From Paenalcaligenes sp052103955 (GTDB lineage: Bacteria > Pseudomonadota > Gammaproteobacteria > Burkholderiales > Burkholderiaceae_B), in assembly GCA_052103955.1 (NCBI GenBank), contig JBQELO010000016.1, forward strand, positions 1 to 64,000: 64,000 bases of DNA. Reading direction: 5' to 3'. The notes beneath the pieces are model-generated. The model ran no database searches. It saw nothing but the letters and a program-made list of their open reading frames with translations, and had not been told where the DNA came from. The position numbers and the translations under genes are program-made. This document shows, in pieces, positions 25,503 through 34,175 of this stretch (the first letter of the stretch is position 1; each line of letters begins with the position of its first letter).

Positions 25503-27002
25503 ATGATGCAAGTCATTCGTTCTGGATACCAAAAACTGGCAGCCCCTTTGGCTGCTGTGGCAACAGGGCTGGCAGTGGCGTTAGTGACGCCGCAAGTGTT
25601 CGCCCAAGCCGAGGAGTCTAGACCTGTACCTACGGTAACCCTGCCTGATTTTTCAGGGATTGTAGAGAAGACAGAGAAGTCCGTTGTGAATATTCGTACC
25701 ACCGAGGTTGTTCCGGTGTATCAAGGTGGTGGTGCAGATGGTGATCCTTACGATTTGTTCCGTTGGTTCTTTGGCCCAGATATGGCGCCTCCCGGTGCGC
25801 CTCCAGGTGCAGCACCACGTCAACGTGGCCCTCAACAGGCCGTACCACCACAACAGCGCGAGCGTGTAGTACCGCGTGGAGTGGGCTCGGGTTTCATTAT
25901 CTCGGATGATGGCTATGTGTTGACCAACAACCATGTTGTGGCGGATGCCAACGACATTTTTGTGACGCTAACAGATGGTAAGGAATACAAGGCTACGATA
26001 GTTGGGCGCGATGAGCGTACTGATGTGGCCTTGATTAAAATCGATGCCAAATCGCTGCCACCTTTAGAAATCGGTGATCCTGCTGCTTTGAAGAAAGGTC
26101 AGTGGGTAGTGGCGATTGGTTCGCCTTTTGGTTTGGACTCTACGGTGACTGTGGGTGTGGTCAGTGCTATCAACCGTGATACGGGTGATTACTTGCCGTT
26201 CATTCAAACGGACGTTGCTGTGAACCCAGGTAACTCGGGTGGCCCATTACTTAACCTGAGCGGTGAAGTGGTTGGGATGAACTCTCAGATCGTTTCCCGT
26301 AGTGGTGGTTTCATGGGTATTTCGCTGGCTATTCCTATTGATGAAGTCATGCAGGTGGTAGCGCAACTGAAAGAACACGGCAAAGTGACGCGTGGTCGTA
26401 TTGGCGTGCAGATTACCCAGGTGGATGAAGGTGTAGCTAAAGCATTGGGCCTAGAAGATGCTAAAGGCGCATTAGTAAGCGCAGTAGAGCCTGATGGTCC
26501 AGCAGCGAAAGCCGGTATTCGTTCAGGTGATGTGATCTTGAAGTTTGGTGACAGACGCGTAGAGCACATGAGCGATTTGCCTCGTACGGTAGGTGCTGTG
26601 AAACCGGGTACTGAAGTGCCAGTGGAAGTATGGCGTAAAGGCAAAACCGTTACTCTGAAAGCAACCGTAGAAGAGATTCCTGGCACGCCAGAAAGCAGTG
26701 ATACCAGTGCTCCAGCTCCTAGCAATGTAGACCGTTTGGGCATGAGTGTAAAAGCCATGAGCAAAGCGGAAGCAGAGCAGGTGGGCGTAGAGACCGGTGT
26801 GATTGTGGCAGAAGCGTCAGGTGCTGCGGCTGAAACAGGTATCATGGAAGGTGATGTGATTGTGCGCATCAATGACCAAGATATAGATAGCCCTTCGCAA
26901 TACAACAAAGTGGTAAAAGGGTTGCCTAAAGACAAGGCTGCCGCTGTGTTGGTGGTGCGTGGCAGCAACTCTCAATGGCTGTTAATCACGCCAGAAGAAT
27001 AA
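25503..27002 (+). CDS. mucD: Periplasmic serine protease MucD/DegP
   Basis: HtrA-type protease and chaperone of envelope quality control. It has 499 residues. The signal peptide ends near FAQA (35). The trypsin-like domain has the triad His144 (NNHVVADA), Asp174 (RTDVALIKI) and Ser245 (NPGNSGGPL). Two PDZ domains lie at about 290-380 and 405-490. A proline/glutamine-rich linker (about 95-120) precedes the protease domain. It closes the sigma-E operon and is followed by a strong terminator. MucD is preferred over DegP by operon position. Confidence 0.95.
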   Translation: MMQVIRSGYQKLAAPLAAVATGLAVALVTPQVFAQAEESRPVPTVTLPDFSGIVEKTEKSVVNIRTTEVVPVYQGGGADGDPYDLFRWFFGPDMAPPGAPPGAAPRQRGPQQAVPPQQRERVVPRGVGSGFIISDDGYVLTNNHVVADANDIFVTLTDGKEYKATIVGRDERTDVALIKIDAKSLPPLEIGDPAALKKGQWVVAIGSPFGLDSTVTVGVVSAINRDTGDYLPFIQTDVAVNPGNSGGPLLNLSGEVVGMNSQIVSRSGGFMGISLAIPIDEVMQVVAQLKEHGKVTRGRIGVQITQVDEGVAKALGLEDAKGALVSAVEPDGPAAKAGIRSGDVILKFGDRRVEHMSDLPRTVGAVKPGTEVPVEVWRKGKTVTLKATVEEIPGTPESSDTSAPAPSNVDRLGMSVKAMSKAEAEQVGVETGVIVAEASGAAAETGIMEGDVIVRINDQDIDSPSQYNKVVKGLPKDKAAAVLVVRGSNSQWLLITPEE

Positions 27003-27039
27003 TGTGCCGTAAAAAGGTAAAATAACTGTTATGCAGATG

Positions 27040-27066
27040 GGGGCGCCCGGAGCGCCCCTCTTTTTT
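27040..27066 (+). terminator. Terminator of the sigma-E operon
   Basis: GGGGCGC (27040-27046), loop CCGGA, GCGCCCC (27052-27058), then TCTTTTTT. It lies 38 bases after the mucD stop and separates that operon from lepA. Confidence 0.93.
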
Positions 27067-27092
27067 GCCATGAAATAAGGTCATCTTGTATT
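27065..27092 (+). promoter_or_regulatory. Possible promoter of lepA-lepB-rnc-era-recO
   Basis: TTGCCA (27065-27070), 16-base spacer, TGTATT (27087-27092), directly after the mucD terminator and 44 bases before the lepA ATG. The -10 is a weak match. Confidence 0.3.
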
Positions 27093-27136
27093 TCAGGCAG
27101 CATTTCTTTAACCGCTGTTTTTTTGTTTTTGGGCCT

Positions 27137-28930
27137 ATGGACCATATTCGCAACTTCTCCATTATTGCTCACATCGATCACGGTAAATCCACGTTGGCAG
27201 ACAGACTGATCCAACGTTGTGGTGGCCTGGAAGATCGTGAAATGTCCACGCAAGTTTTGGACTCCATGGATATTGAACGTGAGCGGGGGATTACGATCAA
27301 AGCCCAGACGGCTGCCTTGCACTACAAAGCTAGAGACGGCAAGGTCTATAATCTGAATCTGATTGATACCCCCGGGCACGTAGACTTCTCGTATGAAGTT
27401 TCCCGCTCGCTATCCGCGTGTGAGGGTGCATTGCTGGTTGTTGATGCTTCACAAGGTGTGGAAGCGCAAACGGTAGCAACCTGCTATACGGCTCTTGAGC
27501 AAGAGCTAGAAGTAATTCCTGTGTTGAATAAAATGGATTTGCCTTCGGCAGACCCAGAAGCCGCTCGTCAAGAAATAGAAGACGTGATCGGTATTGATGC
27601 CTCAGAAGCCATACCTGCTAGTGCTAAAACGGGTATGGGCATCGAAGATATTTTAGAAGCGGTGGTGAGTAAGGTTCCGGCACCTCAAGGTGATCCGAAT
27701 GCGCCATTGCAAGCACTGATTATTGACTCTTGGTTTGACAACTACGTAGGTGTAGTGATGTTGGTTCGTATTGTGAACGGCCAACTTAAACAAAAGGATA
27801 AAGTGTTGCTGATGTCTACGGCAGCAACACACCACGCTGACCAGATTGGTGTGTTTACGCCAAAATCCACACCACGCGATGTGCTGTCTGCCGGTGAAGT
27901 AGGTTTCATCATTACGGGTATGAAAGAGCTGGAGCATGCCAAAGTGGGTGATACGGTTACTCATGCAGGCAAACCCGCTAGCCAACCATTACCGGGTTTT
28001 GTAGAAGTGAAACCTCAGGTTTTTGCTGGTTTGTACCCAGTAGAAAGCAGTGAGTACGATCAGCTACGTGACTCGTTGGAAAAGTTGAAGTTAAACGATG
28101 CATCGTTGATGTTTGAGCCCGAAGTGTCTCAGGCGTTGGGCTTTGGTTTCCGATGTGGCTTCTTGGGGCTGTTGCACATGGAAATTGTGCAAGAGCGCTT
28201 AGAGCGTGAGTTCGACATGGATATCATCACGACGGCGCCGTCCGTAGTGTATGAGGTACAGCGTAACGATGGCGAAATCTTGATGATTGAAAGCCCATCG
28301 CGTATGCCTGAAGTCGGTCACATTGCCGATATACGAGAGCCTATTGTTGAGGTGTCGCTATTGATGCCTCAGGATTATGTAGGCCCGGTAATGACGCTGT
28401 GTAATGTTAAGCGTGGCGTACAGAAAAACATGACGTACTTGGGCCGCCAAGTGAGCCTAGTGTACGAAATGCCGTTGGCAGAAATCGTTTTAGACTTCTT
28501 TGATAAATTGAAGTCTGTTTCGCGTGGCTATGCTTCCATGGACTACGAGTTCATCGAGTACCGTTCAGCCGATGTGGTGAAAGTAGACGTATTGATCAAC
28601 GGTGACAGAGTCGATGCCTTGTCGGTGATTGTGCACCGAGCCAATGCACGTTTCCGTGGTCGTGAGGTTGTGTCTAAAATGCGCAGCCTTATTCCTCGCC
28701 AAATGTTTGATATTGCGATTCAAGCCGCGATTGGTGCAGAAATTATTTCCCGTGAAAACGTGAAAGCCTTGCGTAAGAACGTATTGGCCAAATGTTATGG
28801 CGGTGATATTTCTCGTAAGAAAAAACTGCTAGAGAAACAGAAAGCCGGTAAAAAACGTATGAAGCAAGTGGGGAACGTAGAAATTCCTCAAGAGGCGTTT
28901 TTGGCTATTTTGCAAGTTGATGAAAAGTAA
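27137..28930 (+). CDS. lepA: Elongation factor 4
   Basis: Ribosome-associated GTPase that acts during translation elongation or initiation under stress. It has 597 residues from ATG 27137 (MDHIRNFSIIAHIDHGKST, the conserved start). G1 is AHIDHGKS, G3 DTPGH and G4 NKMD. A C-terminal LepA-specific domain ends with KAGKKRMKQVGNVEIPQEAF. An upstream extension is not conserved. lepB follows after 20 bases, as in most proteobacteria. Confidence 0.98.
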   Translation: MDHIRNFSIIAHIDHGKSTLADRLIQRCGGLEDREMSTQVLDSMDIERERGITIKAQTAALHYKARDGKVYNLNLIDTPGHVDFSYEVSRSLSACEGALLVVDASQGVEAQTVATCYTALEQELEVIPVLNKMDLPSADPEAARQEIEDVIGIDASEAIPASAKTGMGIEDILEAVVSKVPAPQGDPNAPLQALIIDSWFDNYVGVVMLVRIVNGQLKQKDKVLLMSTAATHHADQIGVFTPKSTPRDVLSAGEVGFIITGMKELEHAKVGDTVTHAGKPASQPLPGFVEVKPQVFAGLYPVESSEYDQLRDSLEKLKLNDASLMFEPEVSQALGFGFRCGFLGLLHMEIVQERLEREFDMDIITTAPSVVYEVQRNDGEILMIESPSRMPEVGHIADIREPIVEVSLLMPQDYVGPVMTLCNVKRGVQKNMTYLGRQVSLVYEMPLAEIVLDFFDKLKSVSRGYASMDYEFIEYRSADVVKVDVLINGDRVDALSVIVHRANARFRGREVVSKMRSLIPRQMFDIAIQAAIGAEIISRENVKALRKNVLAKCYGGDISRKKKLLEKQKAGKKRMKQVGNVEIPQEAFLAILQVDEK

Positions 28931-28950
28931 CAGACAAAGGATCACTAACC

Positions 28951-29835
28951 ATGCGCTGGGATTTTTCCCTCATTTTATTTGTTTTTTTATTGCTGACCGG
29001 TGTGGTGTGGGCATGGAATAAGTTTTCCTTAGCCGCTAAGCGCCGCCAGCGAGCTCGTGACGCTATGTCAGCCATTCCAGACCTTCCTGGCGTGGATGCA
29101 GGCGAAATCGACAAGTTGCGCAAAGATGCTTATGCCAAAGCAATGAAAATGCCATGGTGGGTAGAGTATGGCGTGAGCTTCTTCCCGGTCATTTTGTTTG
29201 TGTTTATTTTGCGTTCGTTCATTTTTGAACCGTTCCGTATCCCATCAGGTTCTATGTTGCCCACTTTGCAAAATGGCGACTTTATCTTGGTGAATAAATA
29301 CGAATATGGCATCAGATTGCCAGTGTTAAATACTAAAATTATTGACACAGGCTCACCCGAGCGTGGTGATGTACTGGTGTTTCGTTATCCTGTGCAGCCT
29401 GACATTGATTACATTAAACGTGTAGTGGGCTTGCCGGGTGATGTGGTGGAGTACCGCGACAAAGTGCTGTATATCAACGGTACCAAAGTGAACGAAGTAC
29501 GTGATGGTGATTATTTTGAGCCCGATCACAGCCGTTATACCGGCAAGTATGTAGAACAGCTGGGTAAAGTGAAGCACGATATTTTGTTAGATAAGCGTGC
29601 GCCACAGTACTACCGTCCTATTACTGATTTCCCTTACCGTGATCGTTGCGAGTACTTTCCTGCGGGTTTGCGTTGCACTGTTCCCGAGGGTAATTATTTC
29701 GTGATGGGTGATAACCGCGATAACAGCCAAGACAGCCGCTATTGGGGTTTTGTGCCGGATGAAAATATCGTGGGCCGAGCTTTCCTCATCTGGATGAACT
29801 TCGGTGAGTTTGGCCGTATAGGAAGATTTCAATAA
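28951..29835 (+). CDS. lepB: Signal peptidase I
   Basis: Inner membrane protease that removes Sec signal peptides. It has 294 residues. There are two transmembrane helices (about 5-22 and 74-90) with a cytoplasmic basic loop between. The catalytic dyad is Ser101 (IPSGSMLPT) and Lys156 (YIKRVVGLPGD). The GDNRDNSQDSRYWGFVP box near 250-266 is conserved. Its stop TAA shares one base with the rnc start. Confidence 0.97.
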   Translation: MRWDFSLILFVFLLLTGVVWAWNKFSLAAKRRQRARDAMSAIPDLPGVDAGEIDKLRKDAYAKAMKMPWWVEYGVSFFPVILFVFILRSFIFEPFRIPSGSMLPTLQNGDFILVNKYEYGIRLPVLNTKIIDTGSPERGDVLVFRYPVQPDIDYIKRVVGLPGDVVEYRDKVLYINGTKVNEVRDGDYFEPDHSRYTGKYVEQLGKVKHDILLDKRAPQYYRPITDFPYRDRCEYFPAGLRCTVPEGNYFVMGDNRDNSQDSRYWGFVPDENIVGRAFLIWMNFGEFGRIGRFQ

Positions 29836-30590
29836 TGGCACGCTTGCAAAAGCTAGAACAACGGATTAACTATCAGTTTTCTGATCAAGCATTGCTTGAG
29901 CAGGCACTGACGCACCGTAGCCATAGTGCAAAACACAATGAGCGCCTAGAGTTTCTAGGCGACTCAGTGTTGAACTTTGTGGTGGCATCACTGCTGTTCA
30001 AACGGTTTCAAAAAATTGATGAAGGTGATTTGTCTAGGTTGCGTGCTAATTTGGTTAAGCAATCAACCTTGGCTGATATCGCACAACGTTTAGAGTTGTC
30101 TGATTACCTGCGCTTGGGCGAAGGTGAGCTTAAAAGTGGTGGCTTTAGACGTCCTTCCATTTTGTCGGATGCACTGGAAGCTATTTTTGGTGCGGTGTAC
30201 GTAGATGGTGGGTTTGACCAAGCAGAAAAGGTCATTACTGGGCAGTTTGAAGCCATCATGGTGGATATTGACCCCAAAACGTTGGGTAAAGACCCTAAAA
30301 CGTTGCTGCAAGAGTTGTTGCAAGGTCATAGGTTGGCACTGCCGGTCTATACCGTGGTGGCGACTCATGGTGCGGCGCATAATCAAACTTTTGATGTGCA
30401 GTGCCATATAGAGAAATTAGATATTACGCTTACTGCTAGCGGTAGCAGCCGTCGTGCGGCGGAACAAGCCACAGCAGAACAAGCGATAGAACAGGTGTCC
30501 GCCTTTTTGGACAACAAGGCAGGGCGTCAAAAGCGCAGCCGTAATCCACAGTTAAGTCTGCCGGTTGCCGTCAGTCAGGAGCAGTCATGA
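29835..30590 (+). CDS. rnc: Ribonuclease III
   Basis: Cleaves double-stranded RNA in rRNA and mRNA maturation. It has 251 residues. The catalytic signature ERLEFLGDSVLNF (36-48) and the second acidic site SDALEAIFGAVYVDGG (about 114-129) are present. A C-terminal double-stranded RNA-binding domain lies at about 155-225, followed by a short basic tail. It overlaps era by 4 bases; lepB-rnc-era is the standard operon. Confidence 0.98.
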   Translation: MARLQKLEQRINYQFSDQALLEQALTHRSHSAKHNERLEFLGDSVLNFVVASLLFKRFQKIDEGDLSRLRANLVKQSTLADIAQRLELSDYLRLGEGELKSGGFRRPSILSDALEAIFGAVYVDGGFDQAEKVITGQFEAIMVDIDPKTLGKDPKTLLQELLQGHRLALPVYTVVATHGAAHNQTFDVQCHIEKLDITLTASGSSRRAAEQATAEQAIEQVSAFLDNKAGRQKRSRNPQLSLPVAVSQEQS

Positions 30591-31480
30591 ACACTACGCA
30601 AGACTTTCATTGCGGTTTTATCGCCGTAGTAGGGCGCCCTAACGTGGGCAAGTCTACGTTGACCAATGCTCTGGTTGGCGCCAAAGTGTCTATTGTTTCG
30701 CGTAAAGCGCAAACCACTCGTCACCGTATTCACAGTGTGCTAACACGCGAGGATGCGCAATTTGTTTTTGTAGATACCCCCGGTTTTCAAACGCGTCATG
30801 GCGGTGCTATGAACCGTATGATGAACCGTGTGGTGACACAAGCCTTGGCGGATGTGGACGTAGTCATTCAAGTGGTAGAGGCAGGGAAGTGGACGCCTGG
30901 TGATGAACAGTTGGTTCCTTTGCTGCCTAAAAATGCCAAAGTGATCTTGGTGATCAACAAGGTAGACATGTTGAAAAACAAAGCTGATCTGTTGCCCTTT
31001 ATTGCGCAGGTTAGCCAGAAGTTCAACTACACCGCTGTGGTTCCACTGAGTGCCGCTAAAGGTTTGCAGTTAGATGTGCTGTTAAACGAAGTGGCGGCAC
31101 ACTTGCCAGTAGGTGAGCCCATGTTCGAAGAGGACACGCTTACTGATAGGTCTATGAAGTTCATCGCGGCAGAGTTAATGCGCGAAAAAATCTTCCGCTT
31201 AGTGGGTGACGAACTGCCTTACAGCTGTACCGTCATGATTGAAGAGTGGGAAGAGAATGAAAAAGGCGCACGTATTTCTGCGTGTGTGCTGGTAGAGCGT
31301 GAAGGCCACAAACCCATTTTATTGGGGGCTGGTGGTGAGCATATGAAACGTATTGCCAGTGAAGCTCGCCAAGATATAGAACGCATGTTGGAAAAGCCTG
31401 TGTTTTTGAATGTGTACGTAAAAGTACGCAAGGGCTGGTCTGACCGGGAGGCATCGCTGCGCGAGCTGGGGTATGAGTAG
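30587..31480 (+). CDS. era: GTPase Era
   Basis: Assembly factor for the 30S subunit that binds the 3' end of 16S rRNA. It has 297 residues. The GTPase motifs are GRPNVGKS (16-23), DTPGF and NKVD. A C-terminal KH domain includes LVEREGHKPILLGAGG and YVKVRKGWSD. It overlaps rnc by 4 bases and recO by 8 bases, so translation is probably coupled. Confidence 0.98.
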   Translation: MNTTQDFHCGFIAVVGRPNVGKSTLTNALVGAKVSIVSRKAQTTRHRIHSVLTREDAQFVFVDTPGFQTRHGGAMNRMMNRVVTQALADVDVVIQVVEAGKWTPGDEQLVPLLPKNAKVILVINKVDMLKNKADLLPFIAQVSQKFNYTAVVPLSAAKGLQLDVLLNEVAAHLPVGEPMFEEDTLTDRSMKFIAAELMREKIFRLVGDELPYSCTVMIEEWEENEKGARISACVLVEREGHKPILLGAGGEHMKRIASEARQDIERMLEKPVFLNVYVKVRKGWSDREASLRELGYE

Positions 31481-32066
31481 ACAGCGTCAGCGTGTGCAGC
31501 ATGAACGGGCGTATGTGCTGCACAGCATGGCCTGGCGCGAAACCTCGTTATTGATTCAGGTCTTTAGCCAGCAATATGGCACAGTATCGTTGGTAGCCAA
31601 GGGGGCAAAGCGCCCCTATTCGGCTTTACGAGCCGTATTGTCGGTGTTTCAGCCCTTACATGTGGGTTGGACGGGGGCGAATGAGGTGAAAACCTTAACG
31701 CAAGCGGAGTGCGCGGGTTTGAATGTGTTATCGGGGCGGGCAATGATGTCAGTCTGGTACATGAATGAACTGCTGCTACGTTTGCTGCCTAAGGAAGATC
31801 CACACGATGTGTTGTTTGCGGCGTATGAGCAAGCTTTAGAGCAACTGGCACATAATCCTAAGCAGGCATCATTAGCGTTGCGTAGGTTTGAGTGGATATT
31901 ATTGCAAGAAACAGGGTATGGCTTGGATCAACAGCTGCCTGACTTTAGCGATATAGAACAAGAACCCTATTTGCGCACGTTACTGCGTGAACGGTTAGAC
32001 GAATTGCTGGGGCGCCCGCTGCGTACACGCGGGGTGATGATGGATCTACTGCATCTGCAGTCATGA
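31473..32066 (+). CDS. recO: DNA repair protein RecO (compact form)
   Basis: RecFOR recombination mediator that loads RecA and anneals strands. It has 197 residues, about 40-50 fewer than common betaproteobacterial RecO. The N-terminal OB fold (about 5-85, YVLHSMAWRETSLLIQVFS...VAKGAKRP) and the helical FEWILLQETGYGLD segment are intact. The middle of the C-terminal domain is shortened: GYGLDQQLPDFSDIEQEPYL runs almost directly into the final LRTRGVMMDLL helix, and no cysteine cluster is present. The frame is open and overlaps era and the PIN gene, so this is not a frameshift. Confidence 0.9.
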   Translation: MSRQRQRVQHERAYVLHSMAWRETSLLIQVFSQQYGTVSLVAKGAKRPYSALRAVLSVFQPLHVGWTGANEVKTLTQAECAGLNVLSGRAMMSVWYMNELLLRLLPKEDPHDVLFAAYEQALEQLAHNPKQASLALRRFEWILLQETGYGLDQQLPDFSDIEQEPYLRTLLRERLDELLGRPLRTRGVMMDLLHLQS

Positions 32067-32677
32067 CAACACCTACCGAATCTATTACCGACACAACACC
32101 CATAGTAGTGTTGGATGCGTGTGTCATGATCTCAAACGTATTGCGTTACTTATGTTTGGGCTTAGCCAGAGAGCAGGTGTTTCAACCTGCATGGAGCCCC
32201 GTCATAGCAGACGAGTGGCGACGTAATGCCTCTAGGCTGTGGGAAGTACCAGAAGCACAATTGCAGTTGGATTGGGATCTCTGGCAGCAGGAGTTTCCGC
32301 TGGCTGATCAAGGTAATGTGCAGCTCTTTAAAGAGGGCTTGCGCTATAGTGATCCTAAAGACTGGCATGTGATTGCAGCAGCCAGAGCGGCACAAGAAAA
32401 TTTTAGTGGGCGCACCGTGGGTGTACTGACTAAAAACCTTAAAGATTTCAATAAGTCAGAACTACGACGCTTGGGCATAGTGTTGTGGGCACCTGATCAG
32501 TTTTTTGAAGGGCTATGGGCAGAGCATGCGCGCCTGCTATTGTCCTTGCTGAATGCTATGCCGGCTGCTGTGCGAGCACCGGACAAGCCATTATTAAGTG
32601 TAGAAGCCTTACTGAAGCGTGAGCGTTTATATCGCTTTAATCGCTGTTATGAGCAACAGACTCTCATAGGTGAGTAA
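32063..32677 (+). CDS. PIN-domain protein, putative ribonuclease
   Basis: 204-residue protein. The PIN-type acidic residues are visible: Asp18 in VVLDACVMIS, Glu51 in ADEWRRN, Asp97/Asp100 in SDPKDWHVIAAA, and Asp128 in LTKNLKDFN. This order fits metal-dependent PIN nucleases. No antitoxin-sized partner is adjacent: it overlaps recO by 4 bases and the permease gene by one base, so it is embedded in a housekeeping operon. It is longer than typical VapC toxins, with a C-terminal helical extension (about 145-204). Target unknown. Confidence 0.75.
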   Translation: MTTPTESITDTTPIVVLDACVMISNVLRYLCLGLAREQVFQPAWSPVIADEWRRNASRLWEVPEAQLQLDWDLWQQEFPLADQGNVQLFKEGLRYSDPKDWHVIAAARAAQENFSGRTVGVLTKNLKDFNKSELRRLGIVLWAPDQFFEGLWAEHARLLLSLLNAMPAAVRAPDKPLLSVEALLKRERLYRFNRCYEQQTLIGE

Positions 32678-33579
32678 TGAAAAAAGGGGTAGGGTTGTCG
32701 GTAGGCGCATCCTTTTTGTTTGCGCTACTGTATTACTATGCAACGCTGCTACGTCCACTAGAAGGCACAGAAATCTTTGCGTGGCGTGTGCTGCTGGGTT
32801 TTCCGGTGTTGGCCATTTTTATCACACGCTTACAGCGTTGGGGTGAAGTGGGGCTGATGCTACGGCGTATGTGCAGTGACATACGTTATATGGTCCTGCA
32901 GGTGATATGCGCTATTTTGTTCGGCCTGCAAATGTGGGTGTTTGTGTGGGCACCTTTACATGGCAAAGCGCTAGAAGTGTCTATGGGGTATTTTTTATTA
33001 CCCTTAATGATGGTGCTTACAGGCAGGGTGTTTTACAAGGAACAACTGAGCACGCTACAGCGTATTGCTGTGGCGTTGGCTTTTGTAGGCGTGTTGCATG
33101 AGTTACTGCGTACCTATTCATTCTCGTGGGCCACTGCCTTAGTGGCCTTTGGTTACCCGCCATACTTTGTGATTCGCCGCTATTTAAAAGTGGGCTCATT
33201 AAGCTCGTTATTCTTTGATTTCGGCTTTTTGATGATCCCCGCGTTTTACATTCTCTACACCCAAGATATTAGCGTGGCGCAGAAGTTTGGCGAGTATGCA
33301 CGCTTGTACTGGCAAGTACCAATTTTTGGTGCCATCAGTGCATTGGCGCTGCTGGGCTACTTAACGGCGAGTAGGTTGTTGCCATTGGGGTTGTTTGGCA
33401 TCCTAGGCTATGTTGAGCCAGTACTACTGTTCTGGGTGGCGTTCTTGCTGCTAGGAGAGCCTGTGCAAAGCCATGAGTGGTACACCTATATACCTATATG
33501 GTTGGCGGTGGTTCTTGTGGCGGTAGAGGGCTTCTTAGCGTGGCGGAGGGAGCAGCGTAGTAAAGGGGCGGCGAAGTAG
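32677..33579 (+). CDS. EamA/RarD-family permease
   Basis: Inner membrane transporter of the drug/metabolite superfamily, 300 residues and about ten hydrophobic helices. The N-terminus (GASFLFALLYYYATLLRPLE...FAWRVLLGFPVL) resembles RarD, and FGILGYVEPVLLFWVAFLLLGE near 245-266 is the conserved late EamA helix. It overlaps the PIN gene by one base. The transported compound is unknown. Downstream is the gene-free repeat cluster. Confidence 0.8.
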   Translation: MKKGVGLSVGASFLFALLYYYATLLRPLEGTEIFAWRVLLGFPVLAIFITRLQRWGEVGLMLRRMCSDIRYMVLQVICAILFGLQMWVFVWAPLHGKALEVSMGYFLLPLMMVLTGRVFYKEQLSTLQRIAVALAFVGVLHELLRTYSFSWATALVAFGYPPYFVIRRYLKVGSLSSLFFDFGFLMIPAFYILYTQDISVAQKFGEYARLYWQVPIFGAISALALLGYLTASRLLPLGLFGILGYVEPVLLFWVAFLLLGEPVQSHEWYTYIPIWLAVVLVAVEGFLAWRREQRSKGAAK

Positions 33580-33709
33580 CAGCTCTCTGCTCCCCTGAGT
33601 ATTCTGATTACTGATAGGCTTACAACCGCTTTCTTAAGCGGGAGTACGATTTTCCGTGATGTAGATTAGCGATGAGTGGGCTTTTATTCGTAATACTGAT
33701 TCAGGGTAA

Positions 33710-33803
33710 CGGTTGAATCCATCGCATACGCTGGGGGACTGCGGAACAACTTTTTGTGATTTGAGACACCAAATCAAAAAAGTTTTCCTCCGCCTCCCCT
33801 GAG
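33710..33803 (-). repeat. Palindromic intergenic repeat, copy 2 (arms Z and Y, inverted)
   Basis: Read on the minus strand: left arm GGCGGAGGAAAACTTTTTT, loop GGTGTCTCAAAT (33759-33770), right arm CACAAAAAGTTGTTCCGCAG. The right arm and the following GTCCCCCAGCG...TGCGATGGAT are almost the same as in copy 1. GATTTG/CAAATC closes the loop perfectly. Confidence 0.8.
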
Positions 33804-34013
33804 TTTTTGCTATTGGTAGGTTTACAGCCCTTTCTTGTGAGGCAGTATGGACTGCTCGACATGTTCTGCTAAGGATTGATGCAGGCTTCTATACATAATG
33901 TTGGTTAGCTACAGAGGTTGTTTCGTATTAACGTAGCGGCTGATGTTGCTCTGTACAGAAGTACGCATATCCACAGAAATCACCTGCCTAAAAACCTAGG
34001 TAAGCGACGAGCA

Positions 34014-34141
34014 AAAGGCGGATGGAAGTATTTTTTTTTGGTGTCTCAAATAAAAAAATACTTTCGCAGCCTTAGGCTAATGCAGCCAATGGTTGAGTAG
34101 GGGGGTTACAGGCTTAGGCTCATGCAGCCCCGTGCTGAGTA
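34014..34141 (+). repeat. Palindromic intergenic repeat, copy 3 (arms Z and inverted X)
   Basis: AAGTATTTTTTT (34026-34037) pairs perfectly with AAAAAAATACTT (34052-34063) around a 14-base loop ending in GGTGTCTCAAAT (34040-34051). The left arm GGCGGATGGAAGTA resembles copy 2. The right arm TACTTTCGCAGCCTTAGGC is the reverse complement of the left arm of copy 1. TTAGGCTAATGCAGCC (34072) recurs as TTAGGCTCATGCAGCC (34114). Confidence 0.8.
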
Positions 34142-34175
34142 ATCGGGCTTTGGCTTTTCCCACAGATCACAGATA

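Noticed and set aside
26285..26968. Antisense frame of 227 residues inside mucD
   Set aside because: It overlaps the PDZ domains on the opposite strand, with no ribosome-binding site or recognised domain.
33918..34100. A 60-residue open frame in the repeat cluster
   Set aside because: It runs through the palindromic repeat, has no ribosome-binding site and no protein-like pattern (poly-Phe from the T tract).
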